Below are positions 1 through 19,874 of a DNA stretch of 64,000 bases, in pieces; positions within the stretch are counted from its first letter, which is position 1, and each line of letters begins with the position of its first letter. This stretch comes from Oryzias latipes. Lineage: Eukaryota > Chordata > Actinopteri > Beloniformes > Adrianichthyidae. The notes beneath the pieces are model-generated. The model saw only the letters and a program-made list of their open reading frames with translations, had not been told where the DNA came from and searched no databases. The translations under genes and the position numbers were made by a program. The DNA lies in NCBI RefSeq assembly GCF_002234675.1, contig NC_019864.2:17518082-17582081 (forward strand), written 5' to 3'.

Positions 1-699
1 ATGAAAGGTGCAGCAACACACACTCACACACACACACATCTTGCTAAAAACGCACTAGCTCAAAGCACACTAAAGAGTTAAGGACCTCACTATCACAAAC
101 GCCATCAGTTTAATTCTAATAATTGTGACACTTATTGATATTTTAGATTTACTCATACATTTTATGTGCATTCCAAATCACTTTTGGCGGGAGATTGTAG
201 TTTCGCCACAAATGATGAACATTCGGATTCTTGAAGTCCAATAATTGAAAATTGGCAGAGCTGAATGCGCAGAAAACATTGGGTTGGAATGGAATTCCCT
301 GGTGGAGCCAAATTGTTAGGCCAAGGTTGTAAAGGAGTTGGAAACAAGTGGAATTCACCCTCTTCTTCCTGAGCATACATATTATAGTACTACTGAGTCC
401 AACATCAAAACTTGAGTGATAAGTTAAAATGATGCATTTTAGAAATTTCTTTGGAATTTTAGAGATGTACGAAAGTAAATCCAGATAAAACGTTCTTATC
501 CGAGCTCCACCGTATCGAGACGAAAACATTCTTTTCCGCATGCTGCACTACTGCATCTGACAAGAATAATAGATTGTATTTGGATGAGAATTAGATTTCC
601 GTGAACAGTCTGAGACACAACGGGGCTATCCACTTCACCTCTTTAATGTCCCATTTGTTCTCTATTTCTCTCTCCTCTCTTATTTCCTTGCTGCCTCAG

Positions 700-705
700 A
701 TGGAG
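700..705 (+). other. tln2: Candidate 6-nt microexon in a tln2 intron
   Basis: The six bases ATGGAG sit between a roughly 40-nt pyrimidine run (about 660-696) ending in TGCCTCAG and a perfect donor GTAAGT at 706-711. Six nt keep the frame. Entered in phase 1, as the next exon requires, it would add two residues (Asp-Gly if the upstream exon ends in G) at the R12/R13 junction, just before SECVDPEDP. A pyrimidine tract with a TGC close to the acceptor is the usual layout of neural SRRM4-type microexons. Use of this site is inference; no transcript was seen. Confidence 0.3.
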
Positions 706-1157
706 GTAAGTGCTATATGGTGTGTTTTGTTCCCTCAGATCACCTTTCATCTGAGTCATAAGGGGGTAGAGGGTAGACAGCTTGGGGAGAGGGGGGTCCA
801 GAGGAGATTTCCCCAGGGATCACCGTAATCTATGAAAACATCAGCCCATCTGCTTTACTGAGCTGTCCCCAAATATTTTATGAACATTTGAAAAGCTTCA
901 AAAAGGCAACAATCCATCAAATGTCAATTTTATTCACAGTAGCCTCAGTTAATCTCATTGACATTCTTGTTAATGTGCTTTTCTGAGACATGACTTAGCA
1001 TCCCTGAGATTAATTAATACATAAACAACACATTTGTATTAATTTAAAATCTTGCTGCATGAATTAAAACACATTTTATTTAATTTTTTATTGTGAGTCA
1101 GCTCTACTTCAACAAAGAATTCATTCACTAATCGATGTCTACCGTTGCACTTCGCAG

Positions 1158-7410
<6,253 letters not shown>

Positions 7411-9476
7411 CGGACTTTGAAGATGAGATGTTTGCAGATGCGATCTTCTCGTCAGTGAAAGGTTTTGCCGATGTGTGATTGGCTACTTCACTCTGGCGTA
7501 ACATAAGACTCTAGAGCACTTGAAATGGGCTTGTTTGCTGTGGAAAACAAGTGCCTGTGTTCTGTAATGTATTTGTATGGGTGTGTGTTTACATGTGTGT
7601 GATGTGTGTATGTCTGTTAGTAAATGGTGCTGAGATTCAGACCAAGATATGAAGAAAGCTGAAAATAGTGATCAAACTAAAACAATCATTCCGAGCTATG
7701 TGACACATAATTGTTTGCTTTAATGGTATTTATATGTCATGATTATATCTGACTGTTACAATCATGAGTCAAAGATTTACTCTTCAGTCACTAAATGTTG
7801 AACTGGTGAGGGTTCATTTTACTGATGATGGACTTATAGTAATTCTGCATCCAAGGGTCCACAGGTTGTGTTTTAAAATAAAAAATAAAAAAATTAACTC
7901 CTTTTCTTCACCACTGGCTTGCATGTTGAAGAAAATAGAAATAATTGCATAAAACCCTAGAGTTACAACTCAGATTCTACAAAATTATTGATGACAAAAA
8001 TGTTGTTCTACAAAACTGCTTCTGAACAAATCTATTACTTATTTGAGACAAACGTTAGCATGTTTTGGCAGCACAGTGGTGGAGGGGTAATGATTTAGCT
8101 ATTTTTAGCCTCTACAGGACCCGAGCACCTTGCAGTCACTGAGTTGACTATAAAACCCTTTGATATATCAACATGTTCTTGAGGCAAAAACAGCTTTCAA
8201 ATTGCAATAAACTGATTTTGTAACTGAATCACAATAACACTTTTAGCCCGTAAGCTAACATAAAGTGGGAGAGCCTATGGATTTTATTCACTGGTATAAC
8301 TGCATTTTTTAAGTTGACTATTTTGATAAAGCCAAGATGCTCTGGAGTGGTTGATAACTTATCCACATTGTCCAACACTCAATTAAGGATTTTTTTGGAA
8401 CAATATTACAGAAAGTACTTGTAAAGCTTTGGTATAATGTTTTTTATTCAGAGAGTCTAGACAGATGAGACCAAACATATCTTGCTGCTTGCACATTATG
8501 CCACTCAGTGTAACTCCATCATTCCACATTAGTCTTCTGTAATAAGTTTACATAAAAAATATCCCCCGTGTTTTAATTAAATTATCATTACCATTTGCAT
8601 AAAGTTATTTCACATCACTGCTCTAAGTTAGGAAAACCATTTCCCTTTAACTTTATGCTAAAATACTGCAAAATGATAAGAATGAGTGATTCTTTCAATG
8701 GATAGAAAATGAACTGTTTGCATTGATTCTGTAGTGAAATGAAAATACATAATACTGATCTTTGAGCACTGAAACTGAATTTCTAAGCTTCCATAGGATG
8801 TGGTGTTCTAAGAAAATAGGGATCCTTGAAGGAAAATAACAAAGTCAGATTTTGTTTTTCCAGAGTCAGTGTTTATTGTGATTTAAGTTTTCATCCTTAC
8901 ATGCCAGGGTCCGGTCTGCATTGAGTACTAGTGCCTTACTTGAGCCTGCCCTGCGAGCAGCAGAACATCAGGCTGGATTAGAGCCTGAGCTTTGTCCTCT
9001 CTGGATCAGAACATTATGCCAGTCTAATCCCAAATGGGATCCTACTAAGCAAGTCTTTTACCATAAAGTATAATGCCTTGGCTGGCAGTCCACCTGCTGT
9101 CTGTTTTATGATGCTAATATGAGAAAAAAAAGGGCCTTTGTGGTTACCTTAGGAATCCAACTAACACTGCTCTGCGTTATGGTTCAAACTCATTAAGCCA
9201 AGTCCTTCTTCAGTGTTCAGCTTAACTACTTTCTTTTTTCATACTCAAACCACTATTGACAATGAAGTTTGTATCTGTATATGTGAGAAATAATTACCCT
9301 AAAATATCGCTTTTAACTGATTTGTCCAAATATTAAAAGACAGAGTTGCTCACCTTAATATGAATAAATGTTGTGGTTTCTGATTGCGTTAGTTTTATGA
9401 TTTGATGCTGTATATGTACTATATTTATCTGGTCACAGAAATATTTTTTGTATTTACCAAAAAATAAATAAATAAA
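7411..9476 (+). other. tln2: tln2 3' UTR (probable extent)
   Basis: About 2 kb of AT-rich non-coding sequence follows the tln2 stop codon. It contains a GT-rich stretch near 7575-7620 and early weak AATAAA-like sites near 7876-7890. A cluster of overlapping AATAAA hexamers at 9463-9476 is the best candidate for the distal polyadenylation site. The end is inferred from hexamers only. Confidence 0.5.
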
Positions 9477-12400
9477 GTTTCAAACAACTTAAAAAACTGT
9501 TATGTTTTGTTTTCTTTATTGCTAAAATTGTTCCAAATCCAAGACGTGCTGCTGCTTTACAAGCATATAGAAACTCACTTTCTTGCTAAACTGCAAGATA
9601 TTTTAAGGTATATTTTTGTCCACTTTTGTAAAAACAATTTTTGAATCATTTAAGTGCATTTCCAAGAAATAAAAGGAATAGCCACAACAAATACACAACA
9701 GTCCTTTCTTTTCTGCCAGCAGATGTCAACATTGTACTTTTAAGTTAAGTCAGAGAACCAAGTGATGTTTGGAGAGAGAAATGCTTGCGCTTGCCAGACC
9801 AAAAATGGACATTGTGGATGTGTGTTTTTTCCTCTTGCCTCTCAGACTAGACTTTAAAGTATGCAGAGATCCACATGATGATTTTTTGCCAAGGAGAGAA
9901 GTTTGCATTACTTTAATTGGCTTAAGAAGTAAAACAGTGAAAAAAGTACAATATTTTTGTATCTATCTCAGAGCTGAACTTACTTGCTACTTTCTTTTTA
10001 CAGACCCTTGAAACTGTTAGTTGATAAGGGAATTTTGATTAATTCCAAGGAATTTTTAGGCTGTTTAAACATTACTTATGACAATTATTATCACCAGCAA
10101 TCAGAGCAGCATTCAAATCTAGTTGGCCAAGAAGATGAAGAAAGAACTTTATTTTGATGCGAACAAAAAGTTGTGACAACTACTTTGGTGAAAAAAATCA
10201 TCAAAGTTACAGAAAACAAGAAGAGATTGAAAGCACATGCATACAGGAAATAACTAAGTGTGATTAAGGGTGGAATCGAAGAAAAAAAAACACAGATGTG
10301 AAACAACTTCTTAAAGAAAAACAAACCAAACTTCACAGGGGAGAAAATAGGAACAAATAAACCATTACATTTTGTAGAATATGACATCATCACATTAAAT
10401 TGCATAAAAAATAAACTGATAAACCAACTGATTGGCCAACAGTCGTTAACTTCAAGCTTCTGGCTCTCTTTAGATCCAGTGTAAAATATAAAAAAAGGAA
10501 TTAACTCCACCAAATAGGTTGGATTGAAAGTGAAACAGTAACACTGTTATCAAATTGTGAGAATAAGAACCTGAAATAGTTATTGGTATGTACAGGAAAC
10601 CATAACAGAAACAATTTTAAAAAATCAGGGATAACTGTGACCTGAAATTTTGTACTCAATTATTAAACATATACATGTTTTTATATGTTATTTTATTATA
10701 AACAATTCACAAAAATCAGTAATTATGAGATTTTAAATCAACCTGTAAGCAAAGGAAGCATTTGACTTTAGAACAACTTTTCACCAACTGGAAAGTGTAA
10801 TTTCTTTATTTCTTTTTTTTTTAAGCTTTTTTAAGAAAAGAAAAAGACACTCATTGGAAAAATATCAATGACTGTCAGTTTTTGTGGATGCTTGTTGTTT
10901 ATGCATGTTTAAATGCCCACCCTGTGCATTCTACGAGGAGCAATGTCCGCTAACATAAACCTGGGAGACAGCAGCTGATGAATCTAAGACGGCCTGTTAC
11001 TCAGCTCCTGAACACATGTCTATTTTAGGTCATCAGCAGGGTTCTCCCAACACGCTGGCTCTAAAATGTGAAGAGTACATAGAGAATGTTTTCATGACTA
11101 GGATGTTGTTAATGAATTTATATTGTAGAATATTAAACAATTTCCTCTTGCCCCTTAATGTTAAGACATCCCAGAATAAAAATGTTTTATTTTTAGTTCA
11201 AAATTATGTCTGTCCATACAGATTTTTAGAGATGACTGGTATGTGTAAAAGTAAAAGATTTTTTCATTCTTGCTACCTGAAATAAATTATATATAAATAT
11301 AGGATTACTGTAAGTGTGAAAAACTGTACCACAACAATCCACAATTTCTAAAATAATATTTCTTGGTCATGTGAGGCAAAAGTGGAGTGTTTAAACGCTG
11401 CATTTAGTGAAAACTGAACAGAGCACATCTGAATATTAGGCACAGTCGAGGAAGGCTGATAATTCAGGTTTTCTCTGCAGCAAAAAGTCTTTAAATTGAT
11501 TAATAATTTTTATGTCCATCAGAGGCTGTTTTGTTGGTTAACTTAGTATCTCACTGCAATTCAAGCTCTTCAGAAACATACAGAAACCGTTGAGTGTATT
11601 GGGCTGCATTTTATTGTCCATAAACTTAATTTAACACTTATAGAATTTTCACAAACTTAATGTCTGTTTCCAGGACACATTATGTTGTTTCGATTCATTA
11701 ACTGTGTTTGACGCTGGAAGTAAGACTTTCTTTCCTTTGACATTCCTTCCTATTTCTCCCATATGCCACAGCAGCTCCTTTAGTCATCATGTTAAGAAGG
11801 GACAGTATTTCTCAGTCAGCAATGACTGCAAGGCTATATTGGGAATGAGCTGAGACTCAAAACCTGGTTGCTAATTCAGGACAGCAGCTCAAGGAGCATC
11901 AGGAAAATCTATTAGGTGTAAAGCACTGACATCGAACATTTGCTCCAAAGACAGAAACCTCCTTTGTAATATATTTAGTTTTTTTTCTTTTTCTTATTTT
12001 GCTTATGGCTGACAGTGGGCAGAGAGCAACAGAGGAACTGACAGTTTCAGTCTGTACTGCAGAATGGAACTGATCCGCACGGTGTCATGGGATTTAAGCT
12101 GTCTAGAATGAAATTCAACACTCATTCATCCAAGCCCCTCTGTCTTAATAAGGAAACTGGGTGCTTTACACTCTTTAGTTGGCTGAGAGAAAACATTCGA
12201 GGCTCTGTTTTTTCTTCCCTTCTTCTTTTTTCTCCTGTCTTGTGGCCTCCCCACCCCACCCACAGTTAAAGCTGAATAAACACTCTCTCCATTTACTGAT
12301 CAGCAGACTTTGATTTGTTGTTGTTTTTTTGTTGTTGTTATTTTTTTTTTTGCAGCACTGATGTCAAGTTTTCAAAAATAATTTGGTGTGAGGAACACCT

Positions 12401-13483
12401 AAAATAAAAATCTTTACATTAACTTTCAGAGATTTGCATAGTTTTGTCTGCTCAAACTTCATAGTAAAAGCTTTTAACAATCTTTTCTTTCTACAATTAT
12501 TTTTTTTTTCTGAAAGAAACGTAAAGGTGTCCTCCAATGACAAATTATGTATAAAAAAAGGAACATGTAAGTTCCCCATGGAATCTTAATAAAATAGAAA
12601 AACTGGTCAAATTAATGCCAGTGCTTTATGTTTTGTCAGAATTTTTTTTCCCCTAATAAGAACAGCAGTCTGGATCAATTGGTAATGAACTCAGACATCA
12701 TCTTCACTTCTGTAGAAAACACAATTTAAAACCCAGTTTGATTCAGTTAAGCAAGTAAAAGTTTGTTTTAAGAGTGGATTTGAGGTAAAACATTGGTTCT
12801 GGTGTGAGGCGGTGCTGGATTTATTGCTTTTACTGACAAGGAAAATGGATGACCACAGTGTAACAGATTTAACAGTGTATAGAGGAGTATAGCTTTACTG
12901 TTTTATTTGGAGACCATCAGTCTGAAGAGATCATCATGTTTCCCATTCGGCTGATTTGGCTTCAGTTTTTTGCTCTTCCTGGCCCCCACCCTCTGCATTT
13001 ACCCAGACTTGGTACTAGCACATGGAAAGTCTGGAAGGTGCCCCCAGGCCATGTGGTTACAACAACTAGTCAAAGCTGATCAATCAGATGTGTGGAAACC
13101 CCATAGATGATTCTCTGCAGCTGTTCAATCTCTGCATGCTCATTTTTGCAGAAAAGCAAAAAAGAAAAGGGGGGGAGGGGGGGTTGTGCCAAGTAAAAAA
13201 AAATATTTGAGCAACCACAGTGAAAGGAAAGAAAGAAAACGGGGGGGAAAAGAAATGCTGGACCACATCGAAGAACTGGCAGTGAGCTGGTGGTTAAATA
13301 CCCAGAGTGATTAAAGATCAGGCTTAGCTGTACAGTCAGGAGGCCGTGCCCCATTACTGAGACCCTGCTTAAGACACAAAAATGACAAAAGGAGCAAATG
13401 CAAAGCTCTGTTTTACAGCCCTCACTCAATATACATGTCTGAATATCAGAGCTACAATGAATAGTGCTACATTCCACATTTAC
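9477..13483. other. Intergenic, no gene recognised
   Basis: AT-rich sequence between tln2 and tpm1. The longest open frames (for example 10091-10513 on the minus strand) have low-complexity composition, no recognisable domain and no splice context. Regulatory elements for tln2 or tpm1 could lie here but none is identifiable by eye. Confidence 0.5.
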
Positions 13484-13769
13484 GTATGGTAAATGGTAAA
13501 TGGCGTATACTTATATAGCGCTTTCTACCTTCTTACAAAGGCCCAAAGCGCTTTACAGTCACAGTCCCATTCACCCATGCACACACACATTCACACACTG
13601 GCGGCGGCTCCGCTGCCGAACACTGGCGCCAACCTCCCACCAGAGGCAAGGTGGGGTTCAGTGTCTTGCCCAAGGACACTTCGACACATGGGCGTGCAAG
13701 GCGGGAATCGAACCTGCAATCTTATGATCATGGGTCGACCGCCCTACCGCTGCACCACGGCCGCCCCCC
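13484..13769 (-). mobile_element. tRNA-derived SINE, minus orientation
   Basis: Read on the minus strand it begins GGGGCGGCCGTGGTGCAGCG, giving a tRNA-like A box (TGGTGCAGCGGTAGG) followed by a B box (GGTTCGATTCC, plus-strand GGAATCGAACC at about 13703-13713). The body contains CTTGCCCAAGGACACTTCGA and TATATAGCGCTTT...AAAGCGCTTTACA, a very widespread teleost repeat. It is adjacent to a second SINE at 13806. Confidence 0.8.
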
Positions 13770-13805
13770 TATATATGTATATGTACATACAGCATGTCTC
13801 AAAAA

Positions 13806-14070
13806 CATCCATCCATTCATCCATTTTCCTAACCCACTACATCCCTTTCAAGGTCATGGGGTTGCCGGAGACTGTCCCGGCTACTGTTGGGCAAAGACAG
13901 GTTACACCCTGAACTGGTTATCAATCTGTCTCAGGGCACGCAATCACTCCCTCACACACACTCACACTTTAGAGTGACCAGTTAACCTATGAAGCATGTT
14001 TTTGGACTGTGGGAGGAAACCCGAGTGCCTGGAGAAAATCCATGCATCCACTGTGCCACCGTGCAGCACC
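13806..14070 (-). mobile_element. SINE-like repeat, truncated tRNA head, minus orientation
   Basis: The body (GTTTTTGGACTGTGGGAGGA and CATCCATCCATTCATCC) matches the repeat at 48575-48900 in opposite orientation. The head end CCACTGTGCCACCGTGCAGC is present, but the stretch that should hold the B box is missing between about 14030 and 14050. It is therefore an internally deleted copy. Confidence 0.75.
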
Positions 14071-16129
14071 ATCTCAAATGCATGATTCTGCAATTAAATT
14101 AAAGTAACTAAATGTTAGGATGACAAATAAACAACGGAAACAACACTGATAAGCTTTATTTTTAAAAGGCTGCATAGAGCAAAACAGAAATAATGATGAG
14201 AGATACTGTCATAATATTTTGTCTTATATAAAAATACGTATTACTTTTTAAATAAACTGCTTCCATTTTTGATTTAGTGAATATGTAATGGAAAGAAAAA
14301 ATGTTGGCGAGAATCAATTCTTTCATTTTAGTCAAATCCAAAAAGCTTTTTTTTCTCGACATTTCTTTGTTAACAAGTCCTTCCGGTGTTTTTGCCCATT
14401 TTTAATGGTCGTCTAAATACCCCCCCCCCATGCTTTGAAGAGGATGTGTCTTTCATCTGGCTTGCAGCATAATTGCCTTCTTATCATTTTGTACAGTCTC
14501 TTCAACACTGTGAGCTCAAGGGCTGGAACAAACCAGACAGCGCTGTTCAGACGTCTTTTCATTCTCCCTTTCATGCTCAGTCGTTTCAGAAATAGAAAAT
14601 TCACTTTGCACAACAGTTTTGGATAGGTCCCGCATGTGCGGTGAGTCTTTCTTTGACTGGGAAACTGCTCTGCTTGTGTTCGGCTTCAGACAGACTTTTG
14701 GTTTAGGAATGCAGGTGCTGCAGAGCTGTGGGTTCCTGTGGCATTCCTCACTGCCAAGAAACCACTTTGACCCAGAGAACAACGCCTGCAAGATTTCAAA
14801 CAGCTACTCCGAACCACACTGGAATGTCTCATCAACTCAGATTCTCATGCACACTTAACATTATGGCTTTTCTTTAACCAGGCTCTGCTCAATTTGAGGA
14901 GTGGAACTCAAACTCAACATGCAGCTCATTCCGATTAAGAGATTCCACAGAGAAAATTCCATTTTTTTTAATCAAAATTTACAGCTCTGGTTTTTTTCCA
15001 AGTGTTTCATCTCCCTGTGTCAGGTAATGATGACAAGAAGGCTAGAACACGGAGAACAGTGGCTAAACTGAAAGTGCATACCAAGAAGTTTTATAGCTCT
15101 GAGGAATGGAAAGAAATATCGAGCAGTCTACGCCTTTGGTCCTCACAAAAAGCCCCCGCATGTCAGCTCTCAACCTTGCGCACACCAGAGAGCCCATATA
15201 TGGAGACGTGACTGAAAGTTTTTCCCTTTGTGCGCAAACACGGAAACTTCCAGCCCCCCTGACATGAAAGTCAAATGTCTAAAAGCAAACATTGGGAGAA
15301 AAGTGGTCCCAGAGACACAGGGCAGCTGTCATTTCAGATACAACATGTGGAGGAGAGGACACAACATCAACAAACACAAAGCAAAGACAACAAACTTTTA
15401 GGTGAGTGATGTGTCTGTATCCAGGAAACAAGAACACCTTATCTGGACATGGGAGGAGTTTTTAAAAAAAATAGTTACTGAACTTTCCATTTATGTTTCC
15501 TGACAGCACATAGCAAAAACGAACGAGTGTTTTGCTCTAATGTTCCTGTGCTGTCACGACAGTCTTTAAGGAACTTTTACACACGATTTAGAGATAGGGA
15601 TCCCACATTAGTGTAAATGAATCATGACAGTTCCCCCCGAAATGCCCCCGCCTCCTTCCTCTTGGTTTCAGCCTGAGCTGAGTGAGCAGCATCAGATAGG
15701 TTGCCTCTCTGTCTCCCATCTGATGGAGAAACACAAACAGACCATCAGGGAGGAACCCTACACAGGCCACAAACATTCCTCTATTGGGACTCTTCGAATT
15801 TTTTTGTTTTTGAGCTATCTGTTTATGCTTTGTTAATCTAGAGCTTTTCAAGTTGCAGTAATAACATTTTGATTGAAACCATTCATTTTAAGGCATTTCA
15901 ATCCTAAGATTGAAAGCTTAAATCCTTTGTCTGGTTAAACCATAAATGAAGCCACAAGTTAATTCCTGGGTATGTCTTAAAGTCCCACTCCAATCATCTT
16001 CTGATCCATTGTAAAAGCATTCCCAGTCGACTTTTGATTATGATGATGCAGTCCTTAGCCAAAATAAAAAACCTGAATCCTTTTCTAGAACATATTTTCT
16101 GCAGAACGCCAGGAGTTCAATAGAAATTC
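14071..16129. other. Intergenic, no gene recognised
   Basis: This stretch has several modest open frames on both strands (14413-14858, 15002-15211, 15588-15851). None shows a recognisable domain or convincing splice sites in register. Composition is less AT-biased than the neighbouring intergenic DNA, so exons of an unrecognised non-coding transcript or a tpm1 enhancer are possible but unsupported. Confidence 0.4.
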
Positions 16130-16395
16130 ACCTCTGAGTTGTGGGTGAGCTTGCGCTCATTTCCCATCATCCTTTTGTTTACACTCTATCTTGCTAGCTT
16201 CCAGGCCCTCACTACCACAACATACCATTACTCTTGTAGAAATGGTGAGTAACGGTGAGCATTATGAGAGTTTTACAGTTTTGACCCTGATGTCAGCTCA
16301 GATGAGGAAAACAAAGACATTATTGGATCTATTTGTCTACAAGTGGATGCATCAGAATGGAGTGTTGCAGGGAGCTTGTGGCCCAACGATTGTAG
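16130..16395 (+). repeat. Dispersed repeat of unknown class, copy A
   Basis: Shares an ordered set of blocks with the minus strand of 55310-55600: a TCCCATCATCC block, ACTCTATCTTGCTAGCTTCC, then CTACAAGTGGATGCATCAGA and GGGAGCTTGTGGC. Both copies, conceptually translated, give VYKWMHQNG followed by QGACG. That suggests descent from a coding or exapted mobile sequence. The repeat may begin earlier, near 15980. Confidence 0.6.
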
Positions 16396-18262
16396 CACCA
16401 TCTGCATCACAGCTACAGGCTATTTCCAACTGCATTTTTTTATCTCCTCCTAATTCAGAGACTTTTGAAAAAAGAAATACTCAGAAACACAATTTATAGC
16501 TTTATTTTATTTATATTTTTCCTCCATAATCAGAAAAAAAGCTTCAAGAGGATGTTAAAAACACCAAAAACACAATTTCCATTGAAGTGAATCTTTAACA
16601 AAAAACTTTATTTCTTCCACATTCTTTGGCTTTCAGAGATTCATTACTGGAGTTTGTATTAAAAGCGATGACAGATCGTTGAGCAGCACCTGCACCCCAT
16701 CCTGCAGAATAATCTCAGCACTAGAGGAGAGCTGCCCATCTTCAGTGGAGCACCTGCAGCTTTAATAATTGACCTTCATACCAAAATAATTCCGTTCAAG
16801 CAATTGAGATTTTAGTGAAAACTGCAGGCTTTGGTCAGCTCGAGCAGCCGTTTCAGCTTCCATCAGCCAAACTGAGCATTTAAAAGAATCACAAACAACC
16901 AACGGGAACCTTGTGCGGGATTTATACTCTTCATGACAGATTTACCACCACAAGGGGCAGCAGGAGTCAAAATGCCACACCTTTATTGCAACTATCCATC
17001 AAGCAAAATACTGTATGTGTCCCTGCCCTCGCTGCAGTTAAATGGCCACTTGTGCTCACTTAAACACCAAACCAACAACTACCGGTATATATTAGTGGAA
17101 CATTACTGAGAATGAACCCGTCGCCTGTATGTCACAGGCTTGGATTACAGATTGGGTTGCACTGGTCCTGCGTCCCCGTGCTTTTTGCCCTGCTAAACGA
17201 CCATGCCCATGCACAGAGCTATCTAATCACAGGGGTTACGTCCCAAAGAGCCAAGACGTTTCCTCTATATATATATCTGGACGGTGTCTGCAGAAATCTT
17301 GCTGTGGTATTTAATGAGCAGCCTGCCAACACTGCTCTGCTCAGACTCTGACTCATTTGCTAAAGCTGCTAAATGTCACCAGAAAAAAATTAAACATTCC
17401 TTTTTCATAATAGGAAGTTTCCAATTAAAAAAAAGTGCAACTATCATAATTATTTAAAACAAATCAGCATGAGATGTGCTTGAGATAGACTGATAGTCTC
17501 TTCAAGGCAGCGACATTTGATGCAGGAAGGCAACTTTAATGTCTCCCCCAAAGGTTCACTTGTGAAGAACCTAATTTCCTCGAATGGCTTGTCATCACAG
17601 TCTTACAATTTACTGTTACTGTGCTATAGTGTAGAATTAAGTTCTGTGAAAGGCCCCTTCTTTGTTATTTAATGGGAACAAATTATGCGACAAATGTATG
17701 TCCACAGAGCTGTGTTATGATTTTAAAACAGTTTTTTTTTGTATTTCCATCACCTTGAGCAGTTTTATTGCTTCTTGTAGTTCTAAAACTAATTTGTGGT
17801 CTTGAAGTCTCACTGTTGTATGATACCTTTTTTGTGCACTCTCTGTAAAAAAAAAAAAAAAAGGAATAATAACAAAAATTTTAAACACAGGGTCACTGTG
17901 TTTAGATTCAGCTTGTCATTGGAAATGTCTCACTTGGCTTTTGAGTCATTTGGAGCTTTGAATGACAATGTAAAACACAATGCGTGTTTAATGAGTATTC
18001 TTAATCATTTGACTTGCAACAATATTATAAAAATGTTCTTTTTTAAGGTTTTGCATATATGCAGCTATTTTTCAGATCTCAGTGGTTGTTCCAGATGCTT
18101 TGAACAGACTGAGGAAGACGATCTTTTTTTTTAAACCACAAAATTGCATGTCTTGATCTTTTCTTCTCCCTCGCCTTTCTATCCTTTTTTTCTTTGACTC
18201 GAGCCAAAATCAATTTTTTCTGGACTTTTCTAAAGGCCTTTTTGTTTTTCAAAACTGAAAAA

Positions 18263-18267
<5 letters not shown>

Positions 18268-18334
<67 letters not shown>
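18268..18334. repeat. (AT)n microsatellite
   Basis: About 33 uninterrupted AT units in the tln2-tpm1 intergenic region. Confidence 0.97.
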
Positions 18335-18340
<6 letters not shown>

Positions 18341-19669
18341 TTCTATAAAAAGCCAAATGAAAACTTTAAACTTGTCTGTTGAAAGTTAGTTAGAACACAC
18401 AAAGCTTTTCATAATGTCAGTCAGTCAGAACGATTGGAATGAATCTTTGGTTGCAAAGTAATGATGTGTTAAGGGAAATTTTAATGGGGCTTATTTTCAT
18501 TCTTGGAGTTCCACTAAAAATCCAACATGTCATACAAAAAGTAATTTAACATAATTATTTTCATAAATACACATACATGCTAGCTTTGAGAAAGAAACTA
18601 GCAGATCTTAAAAACAACTCCTAAAGAAAATGTAGATCATACCAAATAAAAAGCTGAATTGAAGCTGAATTAAATGTACAACACAACTAACTGCAAAAAC
18701 TTTTAATCAGCCATATTTGATTTATTTTCAGGAAATTTCTAAAACGTTAGATTAACAAACAAGTATGAAAAGAAGAAAAGTAGGCAAAACAAATAAGCAA
18801 AATCCATCCAAAAAAATACTATCATAATAATTTAAATCAATTTGTTTTTTCTTATTATTTAGACCCTATATGTTTCTTCATTCAATCAAAACGATTTTAC
18901 AATTTCCTTTGTGTTTTTAGAAAAGGAAGAAGCTGTTAATTTGTTAAGAATTTTGTGCAAAATAAAGTTTCATCCAAACTCTAAAATTTAGGAATTCTGA
19001 TTCTTTATTTATTTTATGTTCTTTTTCAAAGTTGTTCCTTTAAAAAAGGCGTTGCAACAATAATCTATAAAACTAACATGAGCCCAAGAAAGACTGGGAT
19101 TATTTTAAGAGACATATCTAATGCCGTTAGACCTTGACTTCTTGACATGGTCTCTGGGATCTATATTACAGACCAAGGCAGGTGCAAGAAAGCGAAGGCA
19201 ATCCTAAAAATACCCCCGATAATCTTTGTGTAGCAGAAGACACTCGGGGAGTCCTAAGTCACCATGGGTTGTTATACTTAAAAGCCAAGGGCTGTTTTGT
19301 AAAATTGTTAACTTCTAATTCCAATACTTTTCTTGTCTAAATTGACAAATATAGATAATAAAAAGGTTATTTATTTATCCGAATCATATTAAGTAGTCAC
19401 TGAACCGTTAAGATTGTATGTCAGTGAGCCTTTCTGAAAAGGCAGGAAGTGATACTATTATAGCCAAAGGACATTAAAAATGTTTTTATTATTATTAGGT
19501 AATAATTTAATCGGTTAGTACAAAAGGGGCCCAAGTCCACAATTTTTGAAAATAGAGAAATTATATTTTCTATGGTCTTCAAGGGAAAAGCTATCTGTCT
19601 GATTATGTGCAAAAAAGTCCCAAGTCCGTTGTACTGTTTTGACTATGCTTGACATTTAAAATGCATTAA

Positions 19670-19874
19670 CCCTTGTGCTATCTTAGAAGACCCCACCCTT
19701 ACATTGACGTGTTCTCCCTACCATGACAAAGGTGGATAAAGGTGGAAAGATTTCATGTAATCCATGGACACCAGTGAAGATCACAAATCATTGAAGAAAA
19801 AAGGTTCAGAGCACTGTCTAGTGGGTCTAGATGACCCAACTCCCAATGTTAAAGTGCCTAGGATAGCACAAGGG
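19670..19874 (+). mobile_element. piggyBac-type MITE, copy 2 (intact ends and TTAA duplication)
   Basis: A 205-bp element, nearly identical to copy 1, with perfect TTAA at both sides (19666-19669 and 19875-19878). Termini are CCCTTGTGCTATC and GATAGCACAAGGG. The close match to the other copies points to a recent burst. No transposase is encoded. Confidence 0.9.

Noticed and set aside
10091..10513. 140-codon minus-strand open frame
   Set aside because: Phe/Ser-rich low-complexity translation of A/T-rich DNA with no domain or splice context.
13493..13977. Open frames of 108 and 139 codons
   Set aside because: Cover two SINEs; a tRNA-derived repeat explains the sequence.
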